64,000 nt of DNA from an uncultured Bacteroides sp. GTDB lineage: Bacteria; Bacteroidota; Bacteroidia; Bacteroidales; Bacteroidaceae. Where the stretch lies: NCBI RefSeq assembly GCF_910586915.1, contig NZ_CAJULN010000006.1:66411-130410 (forward strand). Reading direction: 5' to 3'. The notes beneath the pieces are model-generated. The model was not told the origin of the DNA and did no database searches. It worked only from the letters and a program-made list of their open reading frames with translations. Below are positions 25,814-34,744 of this stretch, one piece after another (position 1 is the stretch's first letter; each line of letters begins with the position of its first letter). A program made the position numbers and the translations under genes.

Positions 25814-28084
25814 ATGAAAAAACTTGTTATACTACTCTGTTTGATATCCTCTCTTTTCGCACATTCGCAACCCGGTGGCTTGTCGGTGAATAGGGAGATG
25901 ATTTACTTGCAAACCGACAAAGGTATCTACGAAACGGGTGAAGACCTTTGGTTCAAGGCGTATGTGCTCAATGACCGTACGCTTGCCCTTTCCGGCGAAA
26001 GCCGTACGCTGTTCGTAGAAATGCTGAACGGGCGGGACAGCATCGTTTGGCAAGAGAAATACCCGATACAAGCCGGTATTGCCGACGGACATATCTACAT
26101 AGACCGGCAACTGCCCCCGGGGGACTATCTGCTCCATACCTACACCAAGCACTCCTTTTTGAACGATACCGTCAGGCCTTTCTATCCCAAGACAGTACGC
26201 ATCGTAAAGAATATCGCCAACAAAAATACCAACTCCCACACAGCTTCGGATGCAAAAGTTACCCGGCTGACCTTTTTTCCGGAAGGCGGCAACCTGATAG
26301 ACGGGGTAACGGCGAAAGTGGCCTTCAAGGCGTCGGACGGAAAAGGCGGTCTGGTTGCCGTCGACGGTGTGCTGCAAGAGGACGGGCATACGGTGGCACG
26401 GTTCAATACGGTGCACGACGGTATGGGAAGTTTCATGCTCCGGCCCCGGCGGGGAGCGGTTTACCGGGCCGTATTGGCGGACAGCACCGTGTTTGATTTT
26501 CCGGAAGTGGCGTCTTCGGGACTCTCCTTGTTTCTCCGCAGACAGACCGACGAGTATGTGGAGTTCTATATATCCCAGCCCGAAGGGAGCGTTGCGCAGC
26601 AGATACATCTGGCAGGAAAGATGCGCGGTTTGCTCTATTGCACGGCAAAGGGCGTGCTGCACGAAAGTCTGAAAGTCCGCATCCCGTTGAAAGAATTTCC
26701 CTTGCAAGGCATAGCGGAGTTCACGCTGTACAACGAGTCCATGCAGCCCACGGCCGAGCGTTTGGTATATATCCGTCCGCAAAAGCGGCTGCATATGGAG
26801 CTGAAACCCGACAAAGAACGATACTCGACAAGAGAGAAAGGAAAACTTTCAATCAAAGTTTCTGACGAGAACGGAAATCCGGTACAGGCGCATTTAGGGT
26901 TAAGCCTCTTTGATGCTGCTTATCGGAATGAGGCTGTTCCTGAAAATATGCTCTCCTATTGTTTTCTCTCCACGGAGATAAAAGGGAACATCCACAACCC
27001 TGCTTACTATTTTGATGAAGAGAACCGAAACCGCTTTCAAGCCTTAGACTTGCTGCTGTTGACGCAGGGTTGGCGCAGGTATGTATGGGACGAGGACGAT
27101 GCTTCGGGTCCTTCGCCTTTCCTGTCCGACGAGGTACGAGGACGGCAGATTATAGGGAAAGCAAAGAAACGGAAAGAGTTGGGCAACAGCAGCCAACTGC
27201 TTCAAGTGTCCGGCCCGAACGCCGAAAGCCAGTTGGTCGCGACAGATTCTTCCGGCCGTTTCGCCGTGCCTACGGAGCTGATGGAAGCGTTGCGGGGCGG
27301 CTATATTTATGTGAAGCCCTTGTTGGACAAGGACGAATACAAGCCGAAAGTGCTTTTTAACGGCGATTTTGCACAGGCTGACAGTTTACGCCGTCATTGC
27401 AGTTCCTATCGGGCTTATCAGCATCCCGCACTGCTGCCTCCCGATGGGTCGCTGCCGGTGGAGAACCTCGTAGCAAGTCCGGACAGCAGTATTTTGCTGT
27501 CCGAAGTGATGGTGACGGGGACGAAAGGAAGAGTGTTTCGGGATAAGATGATGGGACGGTTAGACAGTCTGATGCAAATGGACATGAATGCTCCTTATGT
27601 CTGCACCACTTGCAATCATTTGATAAACTACAGAGCCGATTACACCGCACATCACAACGCTTTGGGAAGATGTCCCGCCAAAGGGCGGAAACCGCCGGTC
27701 ATAGGGAAGAGCTATGTGATTGCCAAATTTAAATATAGCGGAAACGGCGGTTGGTTTGTAGTGGAAGACCAGCAAAACATTATTTATCAGGGTGGTTTCT
27801 ATAGCGAAGAGCAACTGCTTCGTATGAACAACCTCTACCGCACCAAAGGCTATTACGGCAAACGCGAATTCTACCGTCCCGATGCATCGGAAATGCTGAG
27901 TCCGATGCCCGACGCCCGCACCGTACTGCTATGGAAGCCGGATATAATCACCAATGAACAGGGAGAAGCGGAAGTCGATTTCTTCTGTTCGGACGTCAAT
28001 ACGGGATTTGTAGGAATCGTGGAAGGCACGGACGGCGCCGGAAACATAGGTTCTTCAACGTGTAATTTTAGAATCATGAAATAA
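25814..28084 (+). CDS. Secreted alpha-2-macroglobulin-domain (MG2-like) envelope protein
   Basis: A 756-residue exported protein with signal peptide MKKLVILLCLISSLFAHSQ. The opening QTDKGIYETGEDLWFKAYV is the MG2 signature, followed by beta-rich segments. The C-terminal part holds CTTCNH..RCPAKGRKPP, a possible metal site, and ends with TVLLWKPDI..GEAEVDFFCSD. This architecture is common in Bacteroidetes and often coupled with envelope or transport genes. Function is unknown; it precedes a DUF4221-like lipoprotein by 58 nt, so both may form an operon. Confidence 0.7.
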   Translation: MKKLVILLCLISSLFAHSQPGGLSVNREMIYLQTDKGIYETGEDLWFKAYVLNDRTLALSGESRTLFVEMLNGRDSIVWQEKYPIQAGIADGHIYIDRQLPPGDYLLHTYTKHSFLNDTVRPFYPKTVRIVKNIANKNTNSHTASDAKVTRLTFFPEGGNLIDGVTAKVAFKASDGKGGLVAVDGVLQEDGHTVARFNTVHDGMGSFMLRPRRGAVYRAVLADSTVFDFPEVASSGLSLFLRRQTDEYVEFYISQPEGSVAQQIHLAGKMRGLLYCTAKGVLHESLKVRIPLKEFPLQGIAEFTLYNESMQPTAERLVYIRPQKRLHMELKPDKERYSTREKGKLSIKVSDENGNPVQAHLGLSLFDAAYRNEAVPENMLSYCFLSTEIKGNIHNPAYYFDEENRNRFQALDLLLLTQGWRRYVWDEDDASGPSPFLSDEVRGRQIIGKAKKRKELGNSSQLLQVSGPNAESQLVATDSSGRFAVPTELMEALRGGYIYVKPLLDKDEYKPKVLFNGDFAQADSLRRHCSSYRAYQHPALLPPDGSLPVENLVASPDSSILLSEVMVTGTKGRVFRDKMMGRLDSLMQMDMNAPYVCTTCNHLINYRADYTAHHNALGRCPAKGRKPPVIGKSYVIAKFKYSGNGGWFVVEDQQNIIYQGGFYSEEQLLRMNNLYRTKGYYGKREFYRPDASEMLSPMPDARTVLLWKPDIITNEQGEAEVDFFCSDVNTGFVGIVEGTDGAGNIGSSTCNFRIMK

Positions 28085-28142
28085 TAGTAGGTCGGTTGCG
28101 CGTACCGTTGTGCAAACGGCTGGTAGAAAAAACAGATTAACC

Positions 28143-29327
28143 ATGAAAAAGAGTTTGATTATTGGAATGGCAGGATTGCTGGCACTTATGGGGTGCAGTG
28201 ATAAGAAGAGTGGTAAGAATGTGCACGTCGGTCGGCTGACTGCCACGCACGAGTTGGCCGAAACCGGCAGTAAACGTTTTCGCCTGGATACGGAAACCAA
28301 AAACAGGCCTCCCTACCTGCAAATCTGCCAGGACGGTTCGGGCGAACGGCTGCTTACTTTCCTGAATCCGCGCAAGAATGCCATCTACTTCTATCGGTAT
28401 GCCGATACGACCTATGTGAAGCAGATTGCTTTTGAACGCGAAGGCGGCAATGCGATTCTCAGTGCGAGCGGTTATTGTTTGAAAAGCCCCGATTCCATCT
28501 ATGTGATGAACCGCCCGATGATGGAAGTCGTGCTGACCGACAGCTTGGGGCAGGTGCGCAGCCGTACCGTCCTGCTGGATAAGGAGAATAAAGAGTGGGC
28601 GTTGACCCATCCGCAATACCTGCTGTCTGCCGTCGCTCCGCTGACGATTAAAGACAACCATCTGCTGTTGCCCGGATTTGCCCCCTTCCCTCAGATAATC
28701 ATGGAAAATAGAGAACGTTTCCGTTTCACGGCAGCCGTCGACCTCTCCACACAGGCAATCTCTTACCATCATCTCTATCCGGAATCCCTGTTTGGCAAGG
28801 AGGCAAATTGGGGCGGCGATTTGATGCAGATGGTTTATCCCGCCTTTACTCCGGAGGGCAAGATGATACACAGTTTCCCAAATTCGCACGATTTGTATCT
28901 CTCCGAATGGAACAGCGACGAAATGACTCCCGTCTATGCCGGAAGCAATGAAGTGGAAAGCATACACCCGTTGGACTGTAAGCCGGACGAAAACGTGCCC
29001 GACGAACAGCTCCTTTCGTTCTTCTTGGAGCAGGATTGGTATGCGGCCGTCTTGCACGACCCTTATCAGAAAGTGTATTACCGCTACTTGCAGAAAGCCG
29101 TTTCGCCTGCTGCTTCCAAAAAGCAGTTGAACGGCAAAGTGCTTTCTGTCATTATCATGGACGAGCAATTCCGCTATTTGGGTGAAACCGAAATCGGTAC
29201 GGGCGAACAATGGAACTGGAACAACTCCTTCGTTACCCCCGAAGGATTGCACATCGAACATTGCGGCACGAAAATGGAAGACGATGATTATCTGACTTTC
29301 GGTATCTTTCAGCCTAAGGCAAAATAA
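28143..29327 (+). CDS. DUF4221-like lipoprotein
   Basis: A 394-residue lipoprotein starting MKKSLIIGMAGLLALMGC with lipobox ALMGC. The repetitive pattern of strands (for example LLTFLNPRKNAIYFY, SIYVMNRPM) suggests a beta-propeller. Family assignment to DUF4221 is from memory. It is probably exposed on the outer membrane or in the periplasm and co-transcribed with the preceding gene. Confidence 0.6.
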   Translation: MKKSLIIGMAGLLALMGCSDKKSGKNVHVGRLTATHELAETGSKRFRLDTETKNRPPYLQICQDGSGERLLTFLNPRKNAIYFYRYADTTYVKQIAFEREGGNAILSASGYCLKSPDSIYVMNRPMMEVVLTDSLGQVRSRTVLLDKENKEWALTHPQYLLSAVAPLTIKDNHLLLPGFAPFPQIIMENRERFRFTAAVDLSTQAISYHHLYPESLFGKEANWGGDLMQMVYPAFTPEGKMIHSFPNSHDLYLSEWNSDEMTPVYAGSNEVESIHPLDCKPDENVPDEQLLSFFLEQDWYAAVLHDPYQKVYYRYLQKAVSPAASKKQLNGKVLSVIIMDEQFRYLGETEIGTGEQWNWNNSFVTPEGLHIEHCGTKMEDDDYLTFGIFQPKAK

Positions 29328-29407
29328 AGCGAAAAGAGTGGCAGGCGGCGGCTCCGGCCTGCTACAACGTAGACTTGTCGGGCTTGTAAATCGTTTTTCT
29401 TCCTCTT

Positions 29408-29524
29408 GCAAACGGAGTTTGTCTGACACCCGGGTCTTGGTGATACCGACACCCGGGTGTCAGCATTACTGAGACCCGGGTGTGGAAGGTGCTGAGACCT
29501 GGGTCTCAGGTAAACTCCGTTTGC
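29408..29524. repeat. Four phased palindromes with ACCCGGGT core
   Basis: Octamer cores start at 29428, 29451, 29474 and 29497, an exact 23-bp period; three are ACCCGGGT and the last ACCTGGGT. Each is flanked by CTGA/TCAG-type arms. Perfect 13-bp outer arms (GCAAACGGAGTTT, 29408-29420 and 29512-29524) close the whole array. It lies between convergent genes. The architecture equals the arrays at 15.5, 39.3 and 58.2 kb but the sequence differs. Confidence 0.75.
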
Positions 29525-29647
29525 AGAAGGGAAAAATTTCTCTTGTAGCCGAAGAAATTGCTGGTTGTAGGAAAGAAATATCTTTTGTTCGCTCTTCAAA
29601 TCGGCGAATCGTCGAACTTTGGCCGATTCGCTTGCCACGGCAACAAC

Positions 29648-29691
29648 AAAGAAGGGGAGCCGGACATCTGCGCTGCCGGCTCCCCTTCTTT
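29648..29691. terminator. Bidirectional terminator with 16-bp perfect stem
   Basis: AAAGAAGGGGAGCCGG pairs perfectly with CCGGCTCCCCTTCTTT, giving T-rich tails in both directions. It lies 35 nt beyond the stop of the Na/Pi transporter gene. Confidence 0.75.
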
Positions 29692-29725
29692 GTTTATGAT
29701 AAAACGTTTATTCTCGATGGATAGG

Positions 29726-31435
29726 TCAAGAGACCTTTTTCTCTCTTACGTCTCCGCTTGCTTCCACTACATTGACGACATAATCGCCCAACTTCTCGCA
29801 TTCGGCGATAATGTCCATGTAGTAGACTCCCATCTGATAATCGTATTCCTTGTTGTTTACATCGAGGATATTCTGATTCTTCAACTGGTTGCGGTAGTTG
29901 TTGATTTCGTTTTCGAGGTTGAAAGACTTGTTGATGTTGGCGTTGGTGTCGATGCCCGGATGGTCGAGTCTCTCCACTACCACAATCATTTGCGCGAGCG
30001 CATCGCTTGTCAGCTTCATCATGCAGTGGATGTGCTCGTATTGTTTGTCGGTAAAGTTCTGGTTGGTCTGGCGTTTGCGGTTGATGGTGCGTGCCAGGTT
30101 GTAGCAACTGTCGCCGATGCTTTCAATCTCCGTCACCTCGCGCAGCATGGAGCGTATCTGCAATTTACTTTCCGAGCTCAGGCGTCCTTCAGACACTTGG
30201 TTCAGGTAGTTGGCTATTTCCAGTTCCATGCTGTCGCTTATGTTCTCGTACTTCTCTATCCGGCTGAAGAGTTTGTTGAAGTCGTCGTCCTTCTCCGTGT
30301 GGAGCAGGTCTTGCACCATGCCGAACATACGGTGCGTACGTTTGGCAAACAGATGGATTTCCTTGCGTGCTTGCAAGATAGACAACTCGGCAGTGGAAAG
30401 CATACCGCCGCTGATAAAGCGCAGACGGAACTCCTCTTCGTCCTCACGCGGCTTGATAACCCAGCATACCAGCCGCTCGATAGGCTTGATGAACCAGATA
30501 AGGATGGCTACGTTGCAGATATTGAAAGCCGTGTGGAAGGCAGAGAGCTGGTAGGTGATGGCTACCTCGCTGGATACGCCGGGAAACAGTTTGCCTACAA
30601 TCGTGCTCACCATGTCGACAAACGGATGGAAGATACACAGTATCCACAACACTCCGAATATGTTGAAGATGAAATGCGCCAGGGCGGCACGCCGTGCCTG
30701 TGCGTTGGCTGTCAGTGCGGCGATGTTGGAGGTGACGGTGGTTCCGATGTTTTCACCCATTACCAATGCGATACCCAGGTAGAGGTCGAGCACCCCGCTG
30801 GAGCAGAGAATCAGCGTGATTGCCATGACTGCTGCCGACGACTGCGCGCACATCGTAATGACGCCGCCGATGAAAAGGAACAACAGTATGGAGAGGAAGC
30901 CCCATTCCTTGCACGATGTGATGAAGTTGATGACCATCTCGTTGTGCTCCAGGTCCATATGCATGGCGTTCTCGCGCAGCGTGGTCAGTCCTAAGAACAT
31001 GAAAGCGAAGCCGAATACAAATTCGCCGAATGACTTTTTCTGACTTTTGTTTGAGAAGATGAGCGGAATGGCAAGTGCGAAGAGAGGGAAAATGAGATTG
31101 TGCATATCCATCTGGAAACCGAAGATGGACATAATCCAGGCGGTGACGGTGGTTCCGATGTTGGCACCCATGATAACGGAGATGGCTTGTCCCAGTGTCA
31201 GCAGTCCCGCGTTGACGAAACTGACGGTCATAACTGTTGTGGCGGTGGACGACTGTACGGCGGCCGTTACAAACGTACCGGTCAGCAGACCGGTGAAGCG
31301 GTTGGTGGTCATAGCTCCCAAGAAGTGGCGGAGCTGTCCTCCTGTCAATTTTTGCAGGCCTTCGCTCATGGTTTTCATACCATACATCAAGAGAGCTAAA
31401 GAGCCGATTAACTTTAGAATAACAAATACAGACAT
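29726..31435 (-). CDS. Na/Pi cotransporter family protein with PhoU domain
   Basis: A 569-residue inner-membrane protein. The two inverted repeats are marked by QSSTATTVMTVSFVNAG and QSSAAVMAITLILCSSG, each in the NptA fold. The C-terminal third (from about 350) is a PhoU-like helical domain. It takes up phosphate with sodium or regulates that flow. Monocistronic and divergent from the nucleoside kinase gene. Confidence 0.92.
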   Translation of the reverse strand: MSVFVILKLIGSLALLMYGMKTMSEGLQKLTGGQLRHFLGAMTTNRFTGLLTGTFVTAAVQSSTATTVMTVSFVNAGLLTLGQAISVIMGANIGTTVTAWIMSIFGFQMDMHNLIFPLFALAIPLIFSNKSQKKSFGEFVFGFAFMFLGLTTLRENAMHMDLEHNEMVINFITSCKEWGFLSILLFLFIGGVITMCAQSSAAVMAITLILCSSGVLDLYLGIALVMGENIGTTVTSNIAALTANAQARRAALAHFIFNIFGVLWILCIFHPFVDMVSTIVGKLFPGVSSEVAITYQLSAFHTAFNICNVAILIWFIKPIERLVCWVIKPREDEEEFRLRFISGGMLSTAELSILQARKEIHLFAKRTHRMFGMVQDLLHTEKDDDFNKLFSRIEKYENISDSMELEIANYLNQVSEGRLSSESKLQIRSMLREVTEIESIGDSCYNLARTINRKRQTNQNFTDKQYEHIHCMMKLTSDALAQMIVVVERLDHPGIDTNANINKSFNLENEINNYRNQLKNQNILDVNNKEYDYQMGVYYMDIIAECEKLGDYVVNVVEASGDVREKKVS

Positions 31436-31578
31436 TTATCTCATTTTTAATTAGTGTCTAAAGAAATCCTAAAAAGGCGTCCGCAAAAGAAAAAATCCTT
31501 ATGAAAACGGTCGATTCTCCTTTTTATTCAGTATTTTACAGCCGAATTCATTATCCAAGATTAATAAATTTAGCTTAT

Positions 31579-33243
31579 ATGATACAAATTTGTTGCAAAA
31601 ATAACAATATTTCTAAAGAATTCCCCATTGGGAGCTCACTTTTGGATATTTATTACGGTTTTAATCTTAATTTTCCTTATCAGGTGGTCAGCGCCAAAGT
31701 CAATAACCGCTCCGAGGGGCTTAATTTCAGAGTGTATAACAACAAGGATGTAGAGTTTCTCGATGTGAGAGACCAGTCGGGGATGCGCACCTATGTCCGT
31801 TCGCTCTGTTTTGTGCTCTTCAAGGCGGTGACGGAGTTGTTTCCCGAAGGCAAGTTGTATATGGAGCATCCCGTGTCGAAGGGCTATTTCTGCAATCTGC
31901 GCATCGGCCGCCCCATTGAACTCGAAGACGTGAAGCGCATCAAGCGGCGTATGCAGGAGATTATCGAAGAGGACATTCCTTACCACCGTGTCGAGTGCCA
32001 CACCACCGAGGCGGCACGCCTCTTCAGCGAGCGGGGAATGAACGATAAAGTACGCTTGCTCGAAACTTCGGGCTCGCTTTACACCTATTATTATACGTTG
32101 GGCGATACGGTAGACTACTATTACGGCAACCTGCTGCCAAGCACCGGGTTTATCAACCTGTTCGACATCGTGAAGTATTACGACGGACTGCTTCTCCGCA
32201 TTCCGAGCCACGAGAATCCCGAAGTGCTGGAAGAGGTGGTGAAGCAGGAGAAGATGTTGGACGTCTTTAAGGAACACCTCAACTGGAGCCATATCATGGG
32301 GATGAACAATGCCGGCGATTTCAACCTCGCCTGCGAGGAGGGACACGCCACCGACCTGATTAACGTGGCCGAAGCCTTACAGGAAAAAAAGATTGCCCAG
32401 ATAGCCGATACCATCTTCCGTCGTGGCGACGATGGCGAGGGGGTGAAACTTGTGTTGATTGCCGGCCCCTCATCGTCGGGAAAGACCACCTTCAGCAAGC
32501 GTCTCTCCATCCAACTGATGACGAACGGGCTGAAACCGTATCCCATCTCCCTCGACAATTACTTCGTCGACCGCGAGGACACTCCTTTGGACGAAAACGG
32601 CAACTACGACTATGAATCGCTGTACGCCCTCGACCTCGATTTGTTCAACCGCCAACTGCAAGCCCTGCTGCACGGCGAGGAGGTGGAACTTCCGCGTTTC
32701 AACTTCTCCCTCGGCAAGAAGGAGTACAAGGGCGACAAGTTGAAGATAGAGGACAACACGATTCTAATCCTCGAAGGTATTCATGCGCTGAACCCCGAAC
32801 TTACCCCGCACATCCCTGCCGAACGCAAATTCAAGATTTACGTCTCCGCCCTTACCACCATCTCTTTGGACGACCATAACTGGATTCCCACTACAGACAA
32901 CCGTCTGCTGCGCCGCATCATCCGCGACTTCAATTACCGTGGTTATTCTGCCCGCGAAACGATTTCGCGCTGGCCCAGTGTGCGTGCCGGTGAGGACAAG
33001 TGGATATTTCCTTACCAGGAGAATGCCGATGTCATGTTCAACTCGGCGTTGCTTTTCGAGTTTGCCGTGCTTCGTCCGCACGCCGAACCTATCCTGTCGG
33101 GCGTGCCGCGCAACTGCCCCGAATATGCTGAAGCCTACCGCTTGCTGAAATTCATCAAGTATTTTGTTCCGGTGCAGGATAAAGAGATTCCGCCTACTTC
33201 GCTGCTGCGCGAATTCTTGGGGGGAAGCAGTTTTAAATATTAG
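31579..33243 (+). CDS. Nucleoside (uridine) kinase with ThrRS-like N-terminal domains
   Basis: A 554-residue fusion. Residues 1-60 form a TGS-like domain, about 60-220 a domain like the second additional (editing) domain of threonyl-tRNA synthetase (EHPVSKGYFC, YHRVECHTTEAARLF). The C-terminal half is a uridine kinase/phosphoribulokinase domain with P-loop AGPSSSGKTTFSKRL at about 295-309 and SLDNYFVDREDTP. This arrangement is common in Bacteroidetes and annotated as nucleoside kinase. ATG 31579 is preferred to 31501. Confidence 0.88.
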   Translation: MIQICCKNNNISKEFPIGSSLLDIYYGFNLNFPYQVVSAKVNNRSEGLNFRVYNNKDVEFLDVRDQSGMRTYVRSLCFVLFKAVTELFPEGKLYMEHPVSKGYFCNLRIGRPIELEDVKRIKRRMQEIIEEDIPYHRVECHTTEAARLFSERGMNDKVRLLETSGSLYTYYYTLGDTVDYYYGNLLPSTGFINLFDIVKYYDGLLLRIPSHENPEVLEEVVKQEKMLDVFKEHLNWSHIMGMNNAGDFNLACEEGHATDLINVAEALQEKKIAQIADTIFRRGDDGEGVKLVLIAGPSSSGKTTFSKRLSIQLMTNGLKPYPISLDNYFVDREDTPLDENGNYDYESLYALDLDLFNRQLQALLHGEEVELPRFNFSLGKKEYKGDKLKIEDNTILILEGIHALNPELTPHIPAERKFKIYVSALTTISLDDHNWIPTTDNRLLRRIIRDFNYRGYSARETISRWPSVRAGEDKWIFPYQENADVMFNSALLFEFAVLRPHAEPILSGVPRNCPEYAEAYRLLKFIKYFVPVQDKEIPPTSLLREFLGGSSFKY

Positions 33244-33330
33244 GCGGATTGGGGGAAAGGAATAATGGTAAAATATTGCCGGATGGCGTCTGAACTCATC
33301 ACGGATTACTTGGATTAACACAGATTATTT

Positions 33331-33410
33331 AGTCCCCCTTAAAAAATGCTCATCTGCGGGATATTGAAAGGAAACACTATCCTACAGATGAGCATTTTTT
33401 AAGAGGGACT
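33331..33410. repeat. 80-bp near-perfect palindromic hairpin
   Basis: Arms of 26 bp (33331-33356 and 33385-33410) match at 25 of 26 positions, with an inner GGATA/TATCC stem in the loop. Each arm contains TTAAAAAATGCTCATCTG. It lies between convergent genes. It may act as a bidirectional terminator; the length and A/T-run position also fit a small inverted-repeat element. Confidence 0.6.
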
Positions 33411-33522
33411 ATTTACTGTCAAAGCCGCTTAGGCTTGGCTATTTTTTAACGAACTGTTGTTATTATTGAGGGTGTATATTTCATATTTAGATTTTAAGGG
33501 AGAAGAAATAGGGTTATGCTCA

Positions 33523-34032
33523 TTATAAATCGGATATACATCGTTCGTAGTCATCGATTTTCCTGTCGATGATTTTTATACGTGTCATACCACGCCAACC
33601 CATATCCAAATAAGATACGATCCACCAATCGGCCTCCATGGGTTCAACGCTAATAATCTGAGATTTGTTCTCAGAACCAGGTTTTGAATCTTGCTCTTTA
33701 GTTCTCAAAGCATAATAGGCATAGCAGGGTCCATCCTCGCAGTCGAATTCATAGTTGTTCTGAAGTTTTCTCAAGGCATTTGCTGTGAAATAATCCTCAG
33801 GCATATCGTTTTCACCAGAATCGATAGCAAACACAAATTTATTATATACTTTATTTATTAAATCAATGTTTTCCTGTTTGTGAGTAATATATTCACTTAC
33901 TTCTGAATCAGACTTAATCTGAGCTTGTTCTTCCACATTATCTACCTTTGATTTTGTTCCACAAGCTACTATGCCTAAAAGCATATAAAGTCCAATTACG
34001 AACTTAGCTATTTTTTCAAGTCTCATTTTCAA
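33523..34032 (-). CDS. Hypothetical lipoprotein
   Basis: A 169-residue protein with signal and lipobox LGIVAC. The mature part is a small alpha/beta domain (helix INKVYNKFVFAID, strands ending WWIVSYLDM), reminiscent of DUF3828-type lipoproteins, but I am not certain. The gene is AT-rich relative to neighbours, suggesting later acquisition. A minus-strand TAATTTTG box lies at 34057-34064. Confidence 0.6.
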   Translation of the reverse strand: MKMRLEKIAKFVIGLYMLLGIVACGTKSKVDNVEEQAQIKSDSEVSEYITHKQENIDLINKVYNKFVFAIDSGENDMPEDYFTANALRKLQNNYEFDCEDGPCYAYYALRTKEQDSKPGSENKSQIISVEPMEADWWIVSYLDMGWRGMTRIKIIDRKIDDYERCISDL

Positions 34033-34271
34033 TATTTTGGATTTTACTTATGCTTGCAAAATTACACAAAACAGTTGGAACATAGAAGTCTTTTACTTTG
34101 GAAATTTGTAAGTTACATAGAAGAAGTACAGATATGGAATAAAAGGGGCCCCGTTTCAAAGAACTTAATCACCTTAAATGTTGTTATTTGATATTCATCT
34201 TTAAAGCGTTGAACCTTTGATTCTTTATTCTGTTATGAGTCTACATACAACAATGAAGAAGAGAGGGAATT

Positions 34272-34676
34272 ATGATTTTTTACAATAATCTTTTAGCAAA
34301 ATGGTTCTTAGGAAAAAAGAATAAGAACCATTATTTTATGTTTGGCGGTCTGTTCTTTACTCGGTACAGGTATTTGGAAATCTGGGAAAATATGGAAGTG
34401 CGGATTCATGTAAGGCAGTTTTGGGAATGTTTCCTGCTGACGCTGTTGCCTGCTGTGGTCTTGTCGTTCGTCTATTCATGGTGGTGGATGGTGCTTCCTT
34501 TCGCGACTTATCATCTTTTCTATTGGCTGGAGAAGTCGTTCCGTCCTCATTCCGTTTTCGATTGGGAAGCGATGGAGAATTGCGGCGATACGCTTTATCT
34601 CAGAAAGCGGAAATCGTATGCGTGGATGAAGTGGTATGGAAAAAAGACATTGCCTTTGTCCGATTGGGACGATTGA
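34272..34676 (+). CDS. Hypothetical small membrane protein
   Basis: A 134-residue protein with two adjacent membrane helices (FLLTLLPAVVLSFVY and WWMVLPFATYHLFYWL) and basic ends. I do not recognise the family. ATG 34272 is the only suitable start. The strong hairpin at 34682 follows it. Confidence 0.55.
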   Translation: MIFYNNLLAKWFLGKKNKNHYFMFGGLFFTRYRYLEIWENMEVRIHVRQFWECFLLTLLPAVVLSFVYSWWWMVLPFATYHLFYWLEKSFRPHSVFDWEAMENCGDTLYLRKRKSYAWMKWYGKKTLPLSDWDD

Positions 34677-34681
34677 AGAGT

Positions 34682-34733
34682 GTGTCGGGACTTACTACAG
34701 AAGTCTTGGGATTCTGTGGTGAACTCCCGACAC
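34682..34733. terminator. Terminator hairpin between convergent genes
   Basis: A 9-bp outer stem GTGTCGGGA with TCCCGACAC encloses a second helix (CTACAGAA with TTCTGTGG). It lies 6 nt after one stop and 12 nt before the other. Confidence 0.55.
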
Positions 34734-34744
34734 ACCACCGGGCT

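Noticed and set aside
29558..30994. 478-residue open frame antisense to the Na/Pi transporter
   Set aside because: The minus-strand gene has clear family motifs; the antisense frame has none.
33523..34676. Toxin-antitoxin pair from two small AT-rich genes
   Set aside because: The genes diverge, one is a lipoprotein and one a membrane protein; no toxin or antitoxin motif is seen.
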